64,000 nt of DNA from JAURNZ01 sp036337715. GTDB lineage: Bacteria; Pseudomonadota; Gammaproteobacteria; Comchoanobacterales; Comchoanobacteraceae. Positions 1 to 8,561 of the stretch are shown in pieces. The stretch lies in contig JAYZDS010000005.1 of the NCBI GenBank assembly GCA_036337715.1, forward strand, positions 62,001 to 126,000, given 5' to 3'. A program made the position numbers and the translations under genes. How positions within the stretch are numbered: position 1 is the stretch's first letter; each line of letters starts with the position of its first letter. Under the pieces are notes generated by a model. That model was not told where the DNA came from, searched no databases, and worked only from the letters and a program-made list of their open reading frames with translations.

Positions 1-484
1 CAGGAAGGACAGTGGGTTCATGTTCTGTATTATCAAAGTTTGGAACGAAGTCAACCGTCTGACATTCGATGTCTTCCAGCAATTTACCGCTAAGTTTTTG
101 TAATCTTATTTCGGTATAACGCATGGCAGCTGGTGAATCGCCATCAATTGAGCCGAAGTTACCATGTCCATCAACTAATCGATAACGCATTGAGAAGTCT
201 TGAGCCATACGTACGATGGCATCATAAATAGCTGTGTCACCGTGTGGGTGGTATTTACCTAACACACCACCAACGATACGAGCAGATTTTTTATAAGGCT
301 TGTTCCAAACATTAGACATTTCATGCATGGTAAACAACGAGCGTCTATGTACCGGTTTGAGACCGTCTCTGACATCAGGTAAAGCACGACCGACAATCAC
401 ACTCATTGCATATTCTAAATAAGCATCTTTTATTTCGTTTTCTACTAGCCTAGTAGTGACAATATCATTCAAACTTTCACTCAT
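1..484 (-). CDS. gyrA: DNA gyrase subunit A, N-terminal part (cut by window edge)
   Basis: This is the breakage-reunion subunit of the type II topoisomerase that introduces negative supercoils. About 161 codons are visible, starting MSESLNDIV at 484; the rest lies left of the window. The quinolone-resistance-determining stretch reads HPHGDTAIYDA (residues 79-89), so the position of E. coli Ser83 is Thr84 and that of Asp87 is Asp88. The active-site tyrosine is Tyr123 in AAMRYTE. An AAGGAT ribosome binding site lies about 12 bases upstream of the ATG. The gene is divergent from dksA, with a shared 209-base control region. Identity is certain from the motif order. The Thr is seen directly; any effect on drug sensitivity is inference, since Thr is wild type at this position in some other gammaproteobacteria. 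Confidence 0.97.
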   Translation of the reverse strand, partial: MSESLNDIVTTRLVENEIKDAYLEYAMSVIVGRALPDVRDGLKPVHRRSLFTMHEMSNVWNKPYKKSARIVGGVLGKYHPHGDTAIYDAIVRMAQDFSMRYRLVDGHGNFGSIDGDSPAAMRYTEIRLQKLSGKLLEDIECQTVDFVPNFDNTEHEPTVLP

Positions 485-621
485 AATACATTTAAATCCT
501 TAATCTCCATACTCTAAATGATAATTTTTAAAATTCATAGTATAATTATAAAAAAATGGACAAATAATCAGCATATAAAACTAAATTAAACAGTTAATTC
601 ATTAACTTAAGATGCATCTAC

Positions 622-650
622 TTGATTTTTTCTTAAAACGTTATTAAAAT
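622..650 (+). promoter_or_regulatory. sigma-70-type promoter of dksA
   Basis: TTGATT (622-627) and TAAAAT (645-650) are separated by exactly 17 bases and lie about 45 bases upstream of the dksA ATG. Four of six and five of six positions match the consensus. The predicted transcription start is near 657. Confidence 0.5.
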
Positions 651-693
651 ATTAGTTATATGGATGTTAAATTTTTAATAAATGGAGTGAATT

Positions 694-1113
694 ATGGCTA
701 AGTTAAAAAATGCAAAGGATGTTCTAAAAACATATCAAGATTCTGAATATATGAATCAAGAGCAACAAGACTTTTTTAAATTAAAACTTGAGCAAGATAA
801 AGTTGATCTTATTGATAGAATTCAGTCTGTCAGAACTGAAATCACTAACTTACAGAGCAATCAAAGCGACGATAATGACAATGCCACAATGGATGAATTG
901 GTTAACAGAAACCTCTCACTCGTCCAAAGACAAACCAAACTTCTTCATAAAATTGAACAAGCATTGGATAGATTAGCTACTGGTGAGTACGGCTATTGTG
1001 AAAAAACAGGTGAACCCATCGGGATACCAAGATTACTTGCAAGACCAACTAGTTCATTATCCATTGAAGCTAAGGAGCATCAAGAAATTCTTGAAAAAAG
1101 AGACGAACAATAA
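694..1113 (+). CDS. dksA: RNA polymerase-binding transcription factor DksA, cysteine-poor form
   Basis: DksA enters the secondary channel of RNA polymerase and, with ppGpp, adjusts stable-RNA and biosynthetic promoters. The 139-residue protein has the long coiled coil (about 30-95) with the functional tip pattern D-x-x-D-x-A at Asp59, Asp62 and Ala64. The C-terminal zinc-finger fold is recognisable (YGYCEKTGEPIG, residues 99-110), but only Cys102 of the four zinc cysteines remains. The others are Thr105, Ser123 and Ala126. Such C-poor forms are known in alphaproteobacteria and as the DksA2 paralogue of Pseudomonas, where they work without zinc. An AATGGAGTG site precedes the ATG. The 3' end overlaps a convergent membrane-protein gene by 34 bases. 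Confidence 0.93.
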   Translation: MAKLKNAKDVLKTYQDSEYMNQEQQDFFKLKLEQDKVDLIDRIQSVRTEITNLQSNQSDDNDNATMDELVNRNLSLVQRQTKLLHKIEQALDRLATGEYGYCEKTGEPIGIPRLLARPTSSLSIEAKEHQEILEKRDEQ

Positions 1114-1676
1114 TCTTTTTTCAGAATTCTTAAACAATAAGCTAAGGGATATGTCATGAACATTAACCAAAACAAAATAATTGCTTGGTTTGTAAAATAG
1201 CCCATTTTAAATGGCATAATACAAACCGACAAACACATCATAATTAAATAAAATTGTAAATTTGTAAATGTTTTAGTTAGTGATTTAAAAAACACAACAG
1301 CACAAATACCAAGCAACACATTGCAAATGACCGATAAAAAAGATTGATATCCATTTAAAATCATGAGGAAAGCCATTAAGGCCAGCAAAACATATACCTT
1401 GATAACTTTATCTTTTTTTAACATCATCCCAAAAAAAATTATTGTCAGAAGTATATAATCACACGGAAAACGCCATACAATAAATTCATAATTTACGTAT
1501 GAAAATTGAAAGCTTAATGTTTTTAAAAAGTTAATCAACAACATTGAGAAAAGCATTATCTGTATCATTTTTAAGTATATTTTTCTCTTATTATAAAAAC
1601 ACCAAATTAATAAAAAGCTTTTGTAGCTTGATAAAAACATCAAAAAGTGCATTAAAATTTTAGACCAAGTAATCAT
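1080..1676 (-). CDS. Unrecognised multi-pass membrane protein
   Basis: A 198-residue protein rich in Phe, Leu, Ile and Met with about six or seven hydrophobic stretches (roughly residues 5-25, 35-52, 70-86, 92-108, 110-130, 140-160 and 165-185) separated by short Lys-rich loops. I do not recognise a family. It is probably an inner-membrane protein. No other gene occupies 1114-1676, which favours a real gene, although AT-rich DNA can generate hydrophobic frames by chance. No strong ribosome binding site is visible. The 3' end overlaps the end of dksA by 34 bases, tail to tail. Confidence 0.5.
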   Translation of the reverse strand: MITWSKILMHFLMFLSSYKSFLLIWCFYNKRKIYLKMIQIMLFSMLLINFLKTLSFQFSYVNYEFIVWRFPCDYILLTIIFFGMMLKKDKVIKVYVLLALMAFLMILNGYQSFLSVICNVLLGICAVVFFKSLTKTFTNLQFYLIMMCLSVCIMPFKMGYFTNQAIILFWLMFMTYPLAYCLRILKKDYCSSLFSRIS

Positions 1677-1701
1677 TAATCATATAATGAAATTATTTTT
1701 T

Positions 1702-2607
1702 TTAAAGTGTCAATTGTTTGTTAATAAATTTTGTAATTAACTTCATACTCACTTTTGCTTCAGGAATATAATAATGCAATAAATGATGAGCATGAAAGCA
1801 GCCTTCATTAACTAAAAAGGTTGAATCAACACCATAATCCAAAGCACGCATATGGAATAGTCTTGCTGAATCAAGCAACATGTCATCTGTACCTATACTA
1901 ATAAACATTGGTGGCAAATCTGTTAAATTGGCATAAATTGGAGACACGAAGGGATCTTTAGGATGGTATTTGCTTCGATATGCTTGAGCCCATAGCCTTA
2001 AAATTTTCGCACTGAGCAATACATCTTTTTTTTCCATATCCTCATAAATATTATTATCTTCGTACATTTCAACCATGGTACATGGTGATAACAATACTGA
2101 ACAACATGGTAGCTTTGCATTCCGTTTTTTTAGAATCAACATTGTGCTCAGAACTAGATTAGCACCAGCTGAATCTCCCATTAGGACGATTTTTTTTGGA
2201 TCGTATCCCAAATCAACTAAATAGTCATAAGCTTTAACACAATCAAACAATGGGGATGGAAAAGGATTTTCTGGAGCAAGACGGTATTCAGGCAAAAATA
2301 CTTTTATTTTAGTTGAACTGACAATATCACTACAGGGATTTTGATAACTATCTAATGTACCCATACAAAAGCCACCCCCATGTAAATATAAGACGATAGG
2401 TCCTTTTTTTACATCTGTTTGACTAATGAATCGACCTTTAATTGTGTCATTGTTAATCAAAACATCATTAGTAATCACCTTATGAGGATTTGCCAAATTA
2501 CCCATATTAATTTCAAACTGTTTTCTTCGATCTAATATAGAAAGCTTCGATAAATTGTCTTTGTTAGCTTTTAGCTGCTGTTTAATGTACCAATTTTTTA
2601 ATGACAT
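1702..2607 (-). CDS. Alpha/beta-hydrolase, HSL-type carboxylesterase
   Basis: A 301-residue cytoplasmic esterase or lipase of the hormone-sensitive-lipase family. The oxyanion-hole motif HGGGF is near residue 76 and the nucleophile elbow GDSAG near 144. The expected acid is in the GTDDMLLD segment and the base in EGCFHAHH near the C-terminus, so the catalytic triad is complete. The physiological substrate cannot be read from sequence; this family takes short acyl esters. No signal peptide is visible. It is transcribed away from the next gene (2662) and shares a 54-base divergent promoter region with it. Confidence 0.88.
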   Translation of the reverse strand: MSLKNWYIKQQLKANKDNLSKLSILDRRKQFEINMGNLANPHKVITNDVLINNDTIKGRFISQTDVKKGPIVLYLHGGGFCMGTLDSYQNPCSDIVSSTKIKVFLPEYRLAPENPFPSPLFDCVKAYDYLVDLGYDPKKIVLMGDSAGANLVLSTMLILKKRNAKLPCCSVLLSPCTMVEMYEDNNIYEDMEKKDVLLSAKILRLWAQAYRSKYHPKDPFVSPIYANLTDLPPMFISIGTDDMLLDSARLFHMRALDYGVDSTFLVNEGCFHAHHLLHYYIPEAKVSMKLITKFINKQLTL

Positions 2608-2661
2608 AATATTATTATAGTTAGATATTTAATATTTTAAATACTTTGCTATGATTAATTT

Positions 2662-3522
2662 ATGAACATATTAATATTTGGCCATACTGGCATGTTAGGC
2701 AATGCCCTAAAACAACATTGGAAAAACAAACATCATTTGGTTGGCATAAGCAGAAAAAGACTTCAACAATCAAATATTGAAAGTCATACCTGGGATGATT
2801 TAGATGATATTTTAACAAAACAGAAATTTGATGTTGCAATCAATTTATGTGGTGAAACAATAGGTCAACCATGGCACAAATTTTCAAGAAAGAAAATCGA
2901 ATCAAGTCGAATTGAAACGACAAAAAAAATTGTCAATGCTATAAGCACTCTTCCAATTCACTTAATTAATGCAAGCGGCATTGGCATATATGATAGTGTT
3001 AGTCATTTAAATGAAACGCGCTTCGATGAAAAAACGCCAGTATTGAAATCTAATGGATTTTTACAAACATTAGCATATGAATGGGAGAAAGAAGCGATAA
3101 AACACCAAACAACCACATTACTTAGAACAGCAGTTGTTTTTAAGAAAGATGATGGGGTTTTAAAAAAACTACTTATGGGCAAACAAATCAAAGTTTTAAC
3201 ACAGCTTGGTTCTGGCAATAATCCTTTTCCATGGATTTCAATTGAAGATTGGTCAAGAGCAGTTGACCTTGTAGTGAGTAAGAAGATTTTAGGTCCTATT
3301 AATTTAACCAGTCCCGAAATATCAACCTATAATGATATTATGAATATATTTTGTACAAAAACTAGTTCTATGAAAATAACAATGCCAGATTTTGTCGTTA
3401 AAACTTTGTTTGGTGAAATGGGCGAATCGTTATTTTTAACTGGCACAGCTGCCCTACCAAAAAAGCTTTTAGACATGGGTTTTGAATTTAATAACTATAA
3501 TGTGTCATCGATAGATATTTAG
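2662..3522 (+). CDS. TIGR01777 family NAD(P)-binding epimerase-like protein (YfcH-like)
   Basis: A 286-residue extended short-chain dehydrogenase-like protein. The N-terminal nucleotide-binding loop reads FGHTGMLG (residues 6-13). The family signature is present as INLCGETIGQPWHKFSRKK and the NASGIGIYD stretch around residue 95. Bacterial YfcH/SDR39U1 members have no well-established reaction. The C-terminal DUF1731-type segment is short. Only one base separates the stop from the ATG of the aminopeptidase at 3524, so the two are probably co-transcribed. Confidence 0.85.
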   Translation: MNILIFGHTGMLGNALKQHWKNKHHLVGISRKRLQQSNIESHTWDDLDDILTKQKFDVAINLCGETIGQPWHKFSRKKIESSRIETTKKIVNAISTLPIHLINASGIGIYDSVSHLNETRFDEKTPVLKSNGFLQTLAYEWEKEAIKHQTTTLLRTAVVFKKDDGVLKKLLMGKQIKVLTQLGSGNNPFPWISIEDWSRAVDLVVSKKILGPINLTSPEISTYNDIMNIFCTKTSSMKITMPDFVVKTLFGEMGESLFLTGTAALPKKLLDMGFEFNNYNVSSIDI

Positions 3523-3523
3523 T

Positions 3524-4450
3524 ATGAATAATGAACTTTGGCCCCATATCGAACCTTATAATCACTTTTATATCAAAATAGATCAACATAACATTTATGT
3601 CGAGGAATGCGGTAACCCAAATGGTATACCAATCATATTTCTTCACGGTGGTCCTGGTGGTGGTTGTCTAGAAGTGCATCGTCGCTTATTTAATCCCAAA
3701 CAATGTCGTATTATTTTATTTGATCAACGAGGTTGTGGTAGAAGTGTGCCTAACGCCAGCATCGAAAACAATACACCCAATCATATTGTTGAAGATATGG
3801 AACAAATCAGACAAATACTTAACATAGATAAATTTCATTTGTTTGGTGGTTCTTGGGGAACAACCCTTGCCTTATTATATGCAATAAAATACCCAAAACA
3901 TGTTGATACAATGATTTTAAGAGGTGTTTTTTTAGGCACAAAAAAAGAAATAGATTGGATTTACGAACCTAACGGATGTGCTAATTTTCATCCTGAGGCT
4001 TATAAACACTTAGTAAGCGACGTTGAAACTGAGAAAAGTATCGTACATCAATTTTATACAAAATTAATCAATATGGATGAATCATACGCAAAAAAATGGG
4101 CTATTTGGGAAGCCATCAACAGTGGCATCAGCGTAGATCAAAAAACGATTGATTCTTTCACAGAACCCAAACTTGCCATGAGCTTAGCAAGAATAAGCAC
4201 ACATTACTTTGCAAACGAACTATTTATAGAGGAAAATTTTATAATCAATCATCTAGATCCTATTAGAGAAATTAAAACAACGATTGTCCAAGGTGGACTT
4301 GACCTTTTGTGTCCACCAAAAGCTGCAAATACTTTAGCAAACCAACTTAATAACGCAAACCTTTTCATTTTACAAGATGCGGGACATAGCTTGTTTGAAG
4401 CGTCGATTCTTAAAAGAATGCTTAATATTCTTAGCGATAACTATCACTAA
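3524..4450 (+). CDS. pip: Prolyl aminopeptidase
   Basis: A 308-residue serine peptidase of family S33 that releases N-terminal proline. The family hallmark HGGPGGGC is near residue 41 and the nucleophile motif GGSWGTTLAL near 108-117. The acid (QGGLDLLCPP) and base (DAGHSLFE) segments lie near the C-terminus. Length is normal for the alpha/beta-hydrolase type. It is probably cytoplasmic and used to finish degradation of peptides. It follows the YfcH-like gene with a one-base gap and is followed by the tRNA promoter. Confidence 0.93.
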   Translation: MNNELWPHIEPYNHFYIKIDQHNIYVEECGNPNGIPIIFLHGGPGGGCLEVHRRLFNPKQCRIILFDQRGCGRSVPNASIENNTPNHIVEDMEQIRQILNIDKFHLFGGSWGTTLALLYAIKYPKHVDTMILRGVFLGTKKEIDWIYEPNGCANFHPEAYKHLVSDVETEKSIVHQFYTKLINMDESYAKKWAIWEAINSGISVDQKTIDSFTEPKLAMSLARISTHYFANELFIEENFIINHLDPIREIKTTIVQGGLDLLCPPKAANTLANQLNNANLFILQDAGHSLFEASILKRMLNILSDNYH

Positions 4451-4467
4451 TTTAAGATATCTTTAAC

Positions 4468-4496
4468 TTGACAGTAAAATTCATAAAAGATAATAT
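4468..4496 (+). promoter_or_regulatory. Promoter of the tRNA-Ala/tRNA-Glu unit
   Basis: A perfect -35 hexamer TTGACA (4468-4473), a 17-base spacer and TAATAT (4491-4496) are followed by a GC-containing discriminator, AGCG. The expected start, near 4503, lies just before the tRNA-Ala gene at 4509. The GC-containing discriminator is typical of promoters under stringent, ppGpp/DksA control. Confidence 0.75.
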
Positions 4497-4508
4497 AGCG
4501 TCATTGCT

Positions 4509-4584
<76 letters not shown>

Positions 4585-4596
4585 AAAACTTCTTAG

Positions 4597-4669
4597 GTCC
4601 CCATCGTCTAGAGGCCTAGGACATCGCCCTTTCACGGCGGTAACAGGGGTTCGAATCCCCTTGGGGACG
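4597..4669 (+). tRNA. tRNA-Glu (anticodon TTC)
   Basis: A 73-base cloverleaf without a fully encoded CCA: the discriminator G is followed by CATTT. The acceptor GTCCCCA pairs with TGGGGAC, the anticodon loop is CCTTTCACG with TTC, and the T arm is GGGGTTCGAATCCCC. The sequence is nearly the same as the enterobacterial tRNA-Glu, which supports a gammaproteobacterial origin. Confidence 0.97.
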
Positions 4670-4714
4670 CATTTAATATGTTGATTTAATTTTAATGGTT
4701 GATACAATAACGCT

Positions 4715-5971
4715 ATGAATTTTTTTTCAATTGCATCAATATTTTTGACTTTCACGGTCATACTTTTAACACTGAATCATTACTTTAAAAAACCAATGCA
4801 AGCCAATATATTTATCGTCATAGGTAGTTTATTGTTTTGTATTTGCTATAGATACATTCTTCATTCGGGCTTTTTCGTTGAAAATGGTTCTGAATTTATT
4901 AACATGGTTGGATCAATCAATTTTACCGATGTGGTTATCAACGGTATATTAAGTTATTTACTTTTTGCAGGCGCCCTTCATTGTGATTTAAATATCATAA
5001 AAAAACTCAAGTATACAATTATGCCGCTTGCTTTGATAGGAACGATTTTCTCAACCTTGATAATAGGTTTTCTAACTTTTTGGACATTCAATTTACTTGG
5101 TCAACATTATAATCTTATTACATGTTTATTATTTGGTGCACTAATATCGCCAACAGACCCTATTGCTGTTTTATCCATGCTAAAAGAACTTGGTGCTGCT
5201 AAATTTCTTAAAGAAACGCTTGCCGGTGAATCGCTATTTAACGATGGTGTAGGCATTGTTTTATTTATTACATTACTTGGCATTGCAAATGGAGAGAGTA
5301 CAAGCGTTACGTCATTCATTTATCTATTTTGTCAATTAACCATTGGCGGACTTGCATATGGATATATCGTTGGCAAAATTGGTATATGGCTGATTGAGCT
5401 TGTTGAACAAGACAATGAATTCACATTGATTGTCACCTTATGGATTACAACAACAGGCTATGCCATTGCCCAAATCATTGATGTCTCAGGCCCCTTAGCT
5501 ATGGTCATGTCAGGGTTAATGATTGGTAATAGGATTGATAATTGGCGTACTAGGCAAAATTTATATTCTTTTTGGGATACGATTGACAATTCACTTAACT
5601 GTTTCTTATTTCTTCTAATCGGTTTAGAAATATTAATTTTAAAGATACCTTATGAACTAAGCTTTATATTTTTAATTAGCATTTTGATCACTTTTTTTGC
5701 GAGAGGTATCAGTGTTTATTTTAGTCTATATTTATTTAAATCTTGGAATAAAAAAACCATTCCTTTGTGGACAGTAATCTCTTGGGGCGGTTTACGGGGC
5801 GGTTTAGCCATAGCACTCGTATTGTCTTTACCTTCAAGCATTGACCATGAATTATTTATAATACTTACATATGCCATTGTATTATTTTCTATAATCGTTC
5901 AAGGGTTAACCATCAAACCGCTTCTGTCTGGGATTTCTAAAATGCAAGAAGTTGACAGCAGACTAAGTTAA
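4715..5971 (+). CDS. Na+/H+ antiporter of the CPA1 family (NhaP-like)
   Basis: A 418-residue inner-membrane protein with about 12 hydrophobic segments. The CPA1 signatures are clear: SPTDPIAVLSML around residue 145 and GESLFNDGVGIVLF around 170, which carry the ion-binding Asp residues. A third signature, SWGGLRGGLAIALVLSLP, lies around 355-375. It exchanges cytoplasmic sodium or potassium for protons. It opens a tightly spaced plus-strand run (antiporter, stomatin-like protein, minCDE), with only 16 bases to the next gene. Ion preference cannot be deduced. Confidence 0.9.
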   Translation: MNFFSIASIFLTFTVILLTLNHYFKKPMQANIFIVIGSLLFCICYRYILHSGFFVENGSEFINMVGSINFTDVVINGILSYLLFAGALHCDLNIIKKLKYTIMPLALIGTIFSTLIIGFLTFWTFNLLGQHYNLITCLLFGALISPTDPIAVLSMLKELGAAKFLKETLAGESLFNDGVGIVLFITLLGIANGESTSVTSFIYLFCQLTIGGLAYGYIVGKIGIWLIELVEQDNEFTLIVTLWITTTGYAIAQIIDVSGPLAMVMSGLMIGNRIDNWRTRQNLYSFWDTIDNSLNCFLFLLIGLEILILKIPYELSFIFLISILITFFARGISVYFSLYLFKSWNKKTIPLWTVISWGGLRGGLAIALVLSLPSSIDHELFIILTYAIVLFSIIVQGLTIKPLLSGISKMQEVDSRLS

Positions 5972-5987
5972 AATTAAGATTAAGCTT

Positions 5988-6749
5988 ATGGATGGTATCG
6001 TAAATTTTTTCTTGTTAATTGTTCTTTTTTTGGTATTAGCAAATGCAGTCCGAGTTCTCAGGGAATATGAACGCGCAGTTGTTTTTTTTCTGGGTCGTTT
6101 TTACAAAGTTAAAGGCCCTGGATTAATCCTTATTATTCCTATCTTACAACAAATGGTTAAGGTTACCAAAAGAACCATTGTACTTGATGTGCCACCACAA
6201 GACTTAATCTCCAAAGACAATATTTCCGTAAGAGTGAATGCAGTGGTTTATTTTCGAGTAGATAAACCAGAGCTAGCAATTAATAATGTTGAAGATTATT
6301 ATGAAGCTACCAGCCAACTCTCGCAAACAACCTTACGTTCCATTTTGGGGCAACATGATTTAGATGAGATGCTTTCAGAGCGAGATAAACTTAATAGGAG
6401 CTTACAAACCATTCTTGATAAACAAACTGATAAATGGGGTATTAAAATCGCCTCAGTTGAAATTAAAGATATCGATTTAAGTGAAGGAATGGTAAGAGCG
6501 ATTGCGAAACAAGCTGAAGCAGAACGTGAAAGACGTGCTAAAATCATTAATGCTGAAGGAGAACTACAAGCCGCAAATATGATACAGGAAGCAGCAAAAA
6601 TTCTTTCTGAAGAACCCAATGCTATGCAATTAAGATACCTGCAAACTTTAACGGATATTGGAAACGATAAATCTTCAACCATCGTTTTCCCGCTTCCAAT
6701 TGAAATTGCACAATTATTTTTAAATTTTAACAAAGGAACCAAAAAATGA
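5988..6749 (+). CDS. SPFH/stomatin-like membrane protein (slipin)
   Basis: A 253-residue protein with one N-terminal membrane anchor (about residues 4-21) followed by the SPFH domain. Family markers include REYERAVVFFLGRF, KGPGLILIIPI and RTIVLDVPPQDLISKDN. A charged helical region rich in Ala, Glu and Arg (about 165-205) should form the oligomerisation coiled coil. Slipins build ring-like membrane scaffolds and often work with a NfeD partner, which is absent here. The stop overlaps the minC start as ATGA, suggesting translational coupling. Confidence 0.9.
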   Translation: MDGIVNFFLLIVLFLVLANAVRVLREYERAVVFFLGRFYKVKGPGLILIIPILQQMVKVTKRTIVLDVPPQDLISKDNISVRVNAVVYFRVDKPELAINNVEDYYEATSQLSQTTLRSILGQHDLDEMLSERDKLNRSLQTILDKQTDKWGIKIASVEIKDIDLSEGMVRAIAKQAEAERERRAKIINAEGELQAANMIQEAAKILSEEPNAMQLRYLQTLTDIGNDKSSTIVFPLPIEIAQLFLNFNKGTKK

Positions 6750-7402
6750 TCATGACTATAAATAAAGCACCCGCTGTACAATTTAAATCTAGATCTATTA
6801 ATATTCCAACTTTAAACATCTATTCAGATAACATTGATCTAATCAAATTATCTTTTAAAGAACAATTGAAAGAAACAAAAATGTTTAGCAATGCATCTGT
6901 GATTCTTGATTTATCAAATCTTGAAAATACAATTGACGTAAATCAATTAATACAAGCTTGTCATGAACAATCCATTTACCCCATTGCTACCCAAGGCGGA
7001 AATACAAATGTGTGTGATGCTTTTACAAAAGCAGGTATAAGAAAGTTAAATGATCCTTCAGAAAAGATCAGCAATAATCAAAATGAACTAGTGATAACTA
7101 AGACAGTCAGATCTGGTCAGGAGATTTATTCAGAAAAACCAATTGTAATCATTGGTGACGTAAGTGCGGCTGCAGAAGTTGCATCAAACTCATCCATACA
7201 CATATACGGTGAGCTTAGAGGTAAAGCAATGGCAGGTGTTAGAGGAGATATGAAATCTCATATTTTTGCTTTAAGTAGTCAAGCGGAACTAGTTGCAATT
7301 GGAAAACAATTCGTTGTTTCAGAGCAAAGTAGTTTATTAAGTTTTAAAACACCTAGTCGTTATACGATTATGGATAAGAAAATTAAAGTTTTTAGCCTTT
7401 GA
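6746..7402 (+). CDS. minC: Septum site-determining protein MinC
   Basis: MinC inhibits FtsZ polymerisation and is carried to the poles by MinD. In the 218-residue protein the C-terminal beta-helical domain is well conserved (EIYSEKPIVIIGDVSAAAEV, then GELRGKAMAGV), including the RG-rich face that binds MinD. The N-terminal FtsZ-inhibiting domain is more divergent, as usual. The ATG at 6746 overlaps the preceding stop; a second in-frame ATG lies six bases on. minD follows after 52 bases. Confidence 0.95.
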   Translation: MIMTINKAPAVQFKSRSINIPTLNIYSDNIDLIKLSFKEQLKETKMFSNASVILDLSNLENTIDVNQLIQACHEQSIYPIATQGGNTNVCDAFTKAGIRKLNDPSEKISNNQNELVITKTVRSGQEIYSEKPIVIIGDVSAAAEVASNSSIHIYGELRGKAMAGVRGDMKSHIFALSSQAELVAIGKQFVVSEQSSLLSFKTPSRYTIMDKKIKVFSL

Positions 7403-7454
7403 CCCGCGAAAAATTTTAGTTTATAATTTTTAAATAAAAAATGTGAGGTAAATT

Positions 7455-8285
7455 TTGGCAGAAGTACTAGTAGTTACATCCGGAAAAGGTGGAGTTGGCA
7501 AAACAACAACAAGCGCGTCAATCAGTACTGGTTTAGCAATGCGTGGTAAAAAAACATGCGTAATCGACTTTGATGTCGGTCTTCGTAACTTAGACCTAGT
7601 AATGGGTTGTGAACGAAGAGTTATTTATGATTTAATCAACGTCATATATAAAGAAGCTAATTTATCCCAAGCATTGATCAAAGACAAAAGATTTAATAAC
7701 TTGCATATCTTGCCAGCGTCACAAACGAAAAACAAAGACGCATTAACCAAAGAAGGTGTCGGCAAAGTCATTGAAGAACTTAAGAAAGACTTTGACTACA
7801 TTGTATGTGATTCCCCTGCAGGCATAGAACAAGGCGCTGAAATGGCAATGTATTTTGCTGATAAGGCTTTAGTCGTAGCTAATCCTGAGACTTCATCTAT
7901 TCGAGATTCAGATCGAATTATTGGACTACTTTCAAGTAAGACTTACAGAGCAGAAAATGACCTTCCACCAATTAAGGAATCGCTTTTAATTACACGTTAC
8001 AACCCTTCAAGGGTTGAAGATGGCAACATGTTATCTGTTGAAGACATAAGAGAGTTTTTATCCATCCCGTTACTAGGTGTCATACCTGAATGTCAATCAG
8101 TCTTAGATGCATCGAATACAGGTAATCCTGTTGTTAGCAATCAAAAATCTGACGCAGGACAAGCTTATATGGATGCTGTAAATCGATTTCTTGGTGAATC
8201 CATACCAATGAGGTTTACTAGCAATCAGAAAAAAGGCTTCTGGAATATATTAAAGGATAAATTTTCAGCCTCGGAGGTTGTTTAA
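7455..8285 (+). CDS. minD: Septum site-determining ATPase MinD
   Basis: MinD is the membrane-cycling ParA-type ATPase of the Min system. The 276-residue protein has the deviant Walker A GKGGVGKTT at residues 10-18 and switch regions DFDVGLRNLD and DSPAGIE. Its amphipathic C-terminal membrane-targeting helix reads KKGFWNILKDKFS. Translation starts at TTG 7455, eight bases after TGAGG; the encoded MAEVLVVTSG matches the family start. The stop overlaps the minE start by one base (TAATG). Confidence 0.97.
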   Translation: MAEVLVVTSGKGGVGKTTTSASISTGLAMRGKKTCVIDFDVGLRNLDLVMGCERRVIYDLINVIYKEANLSQALIKDKRFNNLHILPASQTKNKDALTKEGVGKVIEELKKDFDYIVCDSPAGIEQGAEMAMYFADKALVVANPETSSIRDSDRIIGLLSSKTYRAENDLPPIKESLLITRYNPSRVEDGNMLSVEDIREFLSIPLLGVIPECQSVLDASNTGNPVVSNQKSDAGQAYMDAVNRFLGESIPMRFTSNQKKGFWNILKDKFSASEVV

Positions 8286-8548
8286 TGTTTGGAAAAATGT
8301 TTAATTGGAACAAACCTAATAAAGGTTCAGCATCTGCAGCTAAAGAACGCTTACAAATTATCGTATCACATCAAGGTAAAAACAATGACCAACAAGATGC
8401 TTCGAATTATGTTGAAAAACTTCAATCTGAGCTCATCAGTGTCATTGCAAAATACGTTAAAGTTACTGAGGATCAAGTAAAGGTCACATTAGAAAATTCA
8501 GGTAAATCATCGGTATTAGAATTAAATGTAACCCTACCTGAAAATTAG
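8285..8548 (+). CDS. minE: Cell division topological specificity factor MinE
   Basis: MinE stimulates MinD ATP hydrolysis and drives pole-to-pole oscillation. The 87-residue protein is of normal length. The MinD-contact segment (SAAKERLQIIVSH, residues about 18-30) is followed by the anti-MinCD and dimerisation part (YVEKLQSELISVIAKYVKV). The start overlaps the minD stop, so the two are translationally coupled. Only 13 bases separate it from the dehydrogenase gene downstream. Confidence 0.96.
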   Translation: MFGKMFNWNKPNKGSASAAKERLQIIVSHQGKNNDQQDASNYVEKLQSELISVIAKYVKVTEDQVKVTLENSGKSSVLELNVTLPEN

Positions 8549-8561
8549 ATTTTCATAAAAT

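Noticed and set aside
4640..4760. tRNA 3' end as an integration site for a mobile element
   Set aside because: No integrase gene and no repeated copy of the tRNA end was noticed in the window.
5107..5319. Minus-strand frame inside the antiporter gene
   Set aside because: It lies entirely antisense to strong CPA1 motifs; a shadow frame.
6299..6781. 160-residue minus-strand frame
   Set aside because: Antisense to the stomatin-like gene and the start of minC; the Ser/Leu-rich content is typical of a complement-strand artefact.
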